Source of the DNA: Bacteroidota bacterium
GTDB lineage: Bacteria > Bacteroidota > Bacteroidia > Chitinophagales > Chitinophagaceae
Reading direction: 5' to 3'
Length of the DNA: 15,123 nucleotides
NCBI GenBank assembly: GCA_947461985.1
Contig: CANHNT010000014.1
Location: forward strand, 1 to 15,123
Shown here in pieces: positions 14,529 through 15,123 of the stretch (the first letter of the stretch is position 1; every line of letters starts with the position of its first letter). The position numbers and the translations under genes were made by a program. The notes under the pieces are model-generated. The model made no database searches, was not told the DNA's origin, and saw only the letters and a list, made by a program, of their open reading frames with translations.

Positions 14529-14876
14529 TTAAAGCTGATTTTTCTTCATTTCCTCTTCCATTTTCACTTTAAATCCTGCCGAAAAGGTTCTTATCTCATC
14601 AGCCAATTCTTTTTGATTGGTAGCCCGTTCGTAGGTATCAGCCATCGTCATCATGGTTTGAAAAAAGAAATCGTTCATTTCATCAACCATCATTTTTTTA
14701 GTCCATAAATCAATGCGAAGTGCTGCGCTTTCATTTAAATCCCATATACTCAACATAAACGCTTTTGCTTCTAAAGGATTAACGACACCCCCTTCTGCAG
14801 CTTGCCAATATATTTTTTCGGGCATTTTATTTTCATCTAATTCTACATCTAATTGTATTGTGGAACCTTTAGCCAT
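14529..14876 (-). CDS. gldC: Gliding motility protein GldC
   Basis: Small cytosolic-type protein (115 residues, no signal peptide) of the GldC family, named from Flavobacterium gliding mutants, where loss of GldC impairs but does not abolish movement; homologues occur in non-gliding Bacteroidota too. Recognisable segments are LDENKMPEKIYWQAAEGG (13-30), AKAFMLSIWDLNESAALRID (37-56), then WTKKMMVDEMNDFFFQTM and MADTYERATN, followed by a charged helical C-terminus. Length fits the family. It lies 60 bases downstream of a PorP/SprF-type gene on the same strand, which agrees with a T9SS/gliding setting, though the pair may be transcribed separately. Confidence 0.88.
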   Translation of the reverse strand: MAKGSTIQLDVELDENKMPEKIYWQAAEGGVVNPLEAKAFMLSIWDLNESAALRIDLWTKKMMVDEMNDFFFQTMMTMADTYERATNQKELADEIRTFSAGFKVKMEEEMKKNQL

Positions 14877-14898
14877 TTTTATATTTTTTTATTGACTG

Positions 14899-14906
14899 CA
14901 AAATAA
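14899..14906 (-). promoter_or_regulatory. Possible -7 element of the gldC promoter
   Basis: On the minus strand TTATTTTG matches seven of eight positions of TAnnTTTG and is followed by CA as at other sites in this window. It lies 22 bases before the gldC ATG, in the 60-base gap after the PorP/SprF gene. Confidence 0.3.
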
Positions 14907-14936
14907 AAGTATTCTATTCAATAATGGTATTAAAAT

Positions 14937-15123
14937 TTAAAAACGAGGACAGCCATATGTTTTAGAGTTTTCGTTTGGTCTTTTAAAATTTCCTTGTAAA
15001 ATCAATGATAATTCAAAGGCGCCTACCCCATTATTGCCTTGTGCCAATTGTGATATGGTATGATCGTAACTAAACATAAATTTATTGTTTCCAAACTTAT
15101 AGCCAGCTACTGCAATAATTGCA
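14937..15123 (-). CDS. PorP/SprF-type outer membrane protein, C-terminal fragment
   Basis: Only the last 61 residues are in the window; the gene continues past the right edge. The fragment reads as beta-barrel strands: AGYKFGNNKFMFSYDHTISQ, then GNNGVGAFELSLILQGNF, ending GCPRF and a TAA stop at 14939-14937. The alternating hydrophobic and polar pattern, the GAFELSL penultimate strand and the terminal CPRF are characteristic of PorP/SprF proteins, which sit in the outer membrane and work with the type IX secretion and gliding machinery. These genes are often present in many copies, so it need not be the copy tied to the core T9SS operon. Confidence 0.85.
   Translation of the reverse strand, partial: AIIAVAGYKFGNNKFMFSYDHTISQLAQGNNGVGAFELSLILQGNFKRPNENSKTYGCPRF

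Noticed and set aside
1..15123. Mobile elements, CRISPR arrays, tRNA or rRNA genes, defence islands.
   Set aside because: I saw no transposase or integrase, no regularly spaced repeats, no tRNA-like arms and no abrupt composition shift; gene content is ordinary core chromosome.

Overview
The window looks like a chromosomal housekeeping segment from a member of the Bacteroidota, probably a gliding or type IX secretion (T9SS) lineage such as Chitinophagales/Saprospirales. The evidence is AT-rich DNA; several copies of the Bacteroidota -7 promoter element TAnnTTTG in short leaders with no clear Shine-Dalgarno; and lineage-typical families: an Rpb6/omega-like subunit, DUF4835, DUF4296, GldC, PorP/SprF, DUF4369-TlpA proteins and a 440-residue eukaryotic-type citrate synthase. 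I cannot place it more finely from the sequence alone. I see no rRNA, tRNA, CRISPR array, phage gene or insertion sequence.

Left part (1-4650, all plus strand): an RNA polymerase omega-like gene is followed by a 388-base gene-free stretch. Next comes a tight three-gene operon: coaBC (coenzyme A synthesis), a secreted DUF4835 protein that overlaps its end, and a small DUF4296 lipoprotein starting on the next base. Citrate synthase follows and ends at a strong rho-independent terminator.

Middle part (4651-11896, plus strand): glnS (glutaminyl-tRNA synthetase); two tandem TlpA-like thiol-disulfide proteins, one a predicted lipoprotein and the other with a cleavable signal; a 114-residue membrane protein of unknown role; a long EnvC-like murein hydrolase activator with a TTG start; and scpB (chromosome segregation). 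A hairpin between scpB and the next gene on the opposite strand can terminate from both sides.

Right part (11897-15123, minus strand): a MacB/FtsX-type ABC permease with a TTG start and no ATPase beside it; a cvpA-yqeY pair with overlapping stop and start, closed by a 42-base perfect palindrome acting as terminator; gldC (gliding motility); and the last 61 codons of a PorP/SprF-type outer membrane protein running off the window.

The genes mostly serve core functions (transcription, CoA, TCA cycle, tRNA charging, chromosome segregation) mixed with Bacteroidota envelope functions (T9SS/gliding, periplasmic redox, septal murein hydrolysis control). I found no clear new multi-gene system. The most interesting points are the EnvC homologue that has lost zinc ligands, the short uncharacterised membrane protein, the two TTG-started genes with short or near-leaderless transcripts, and a Cys-to-Ser change at the CoaC substrate clamp.
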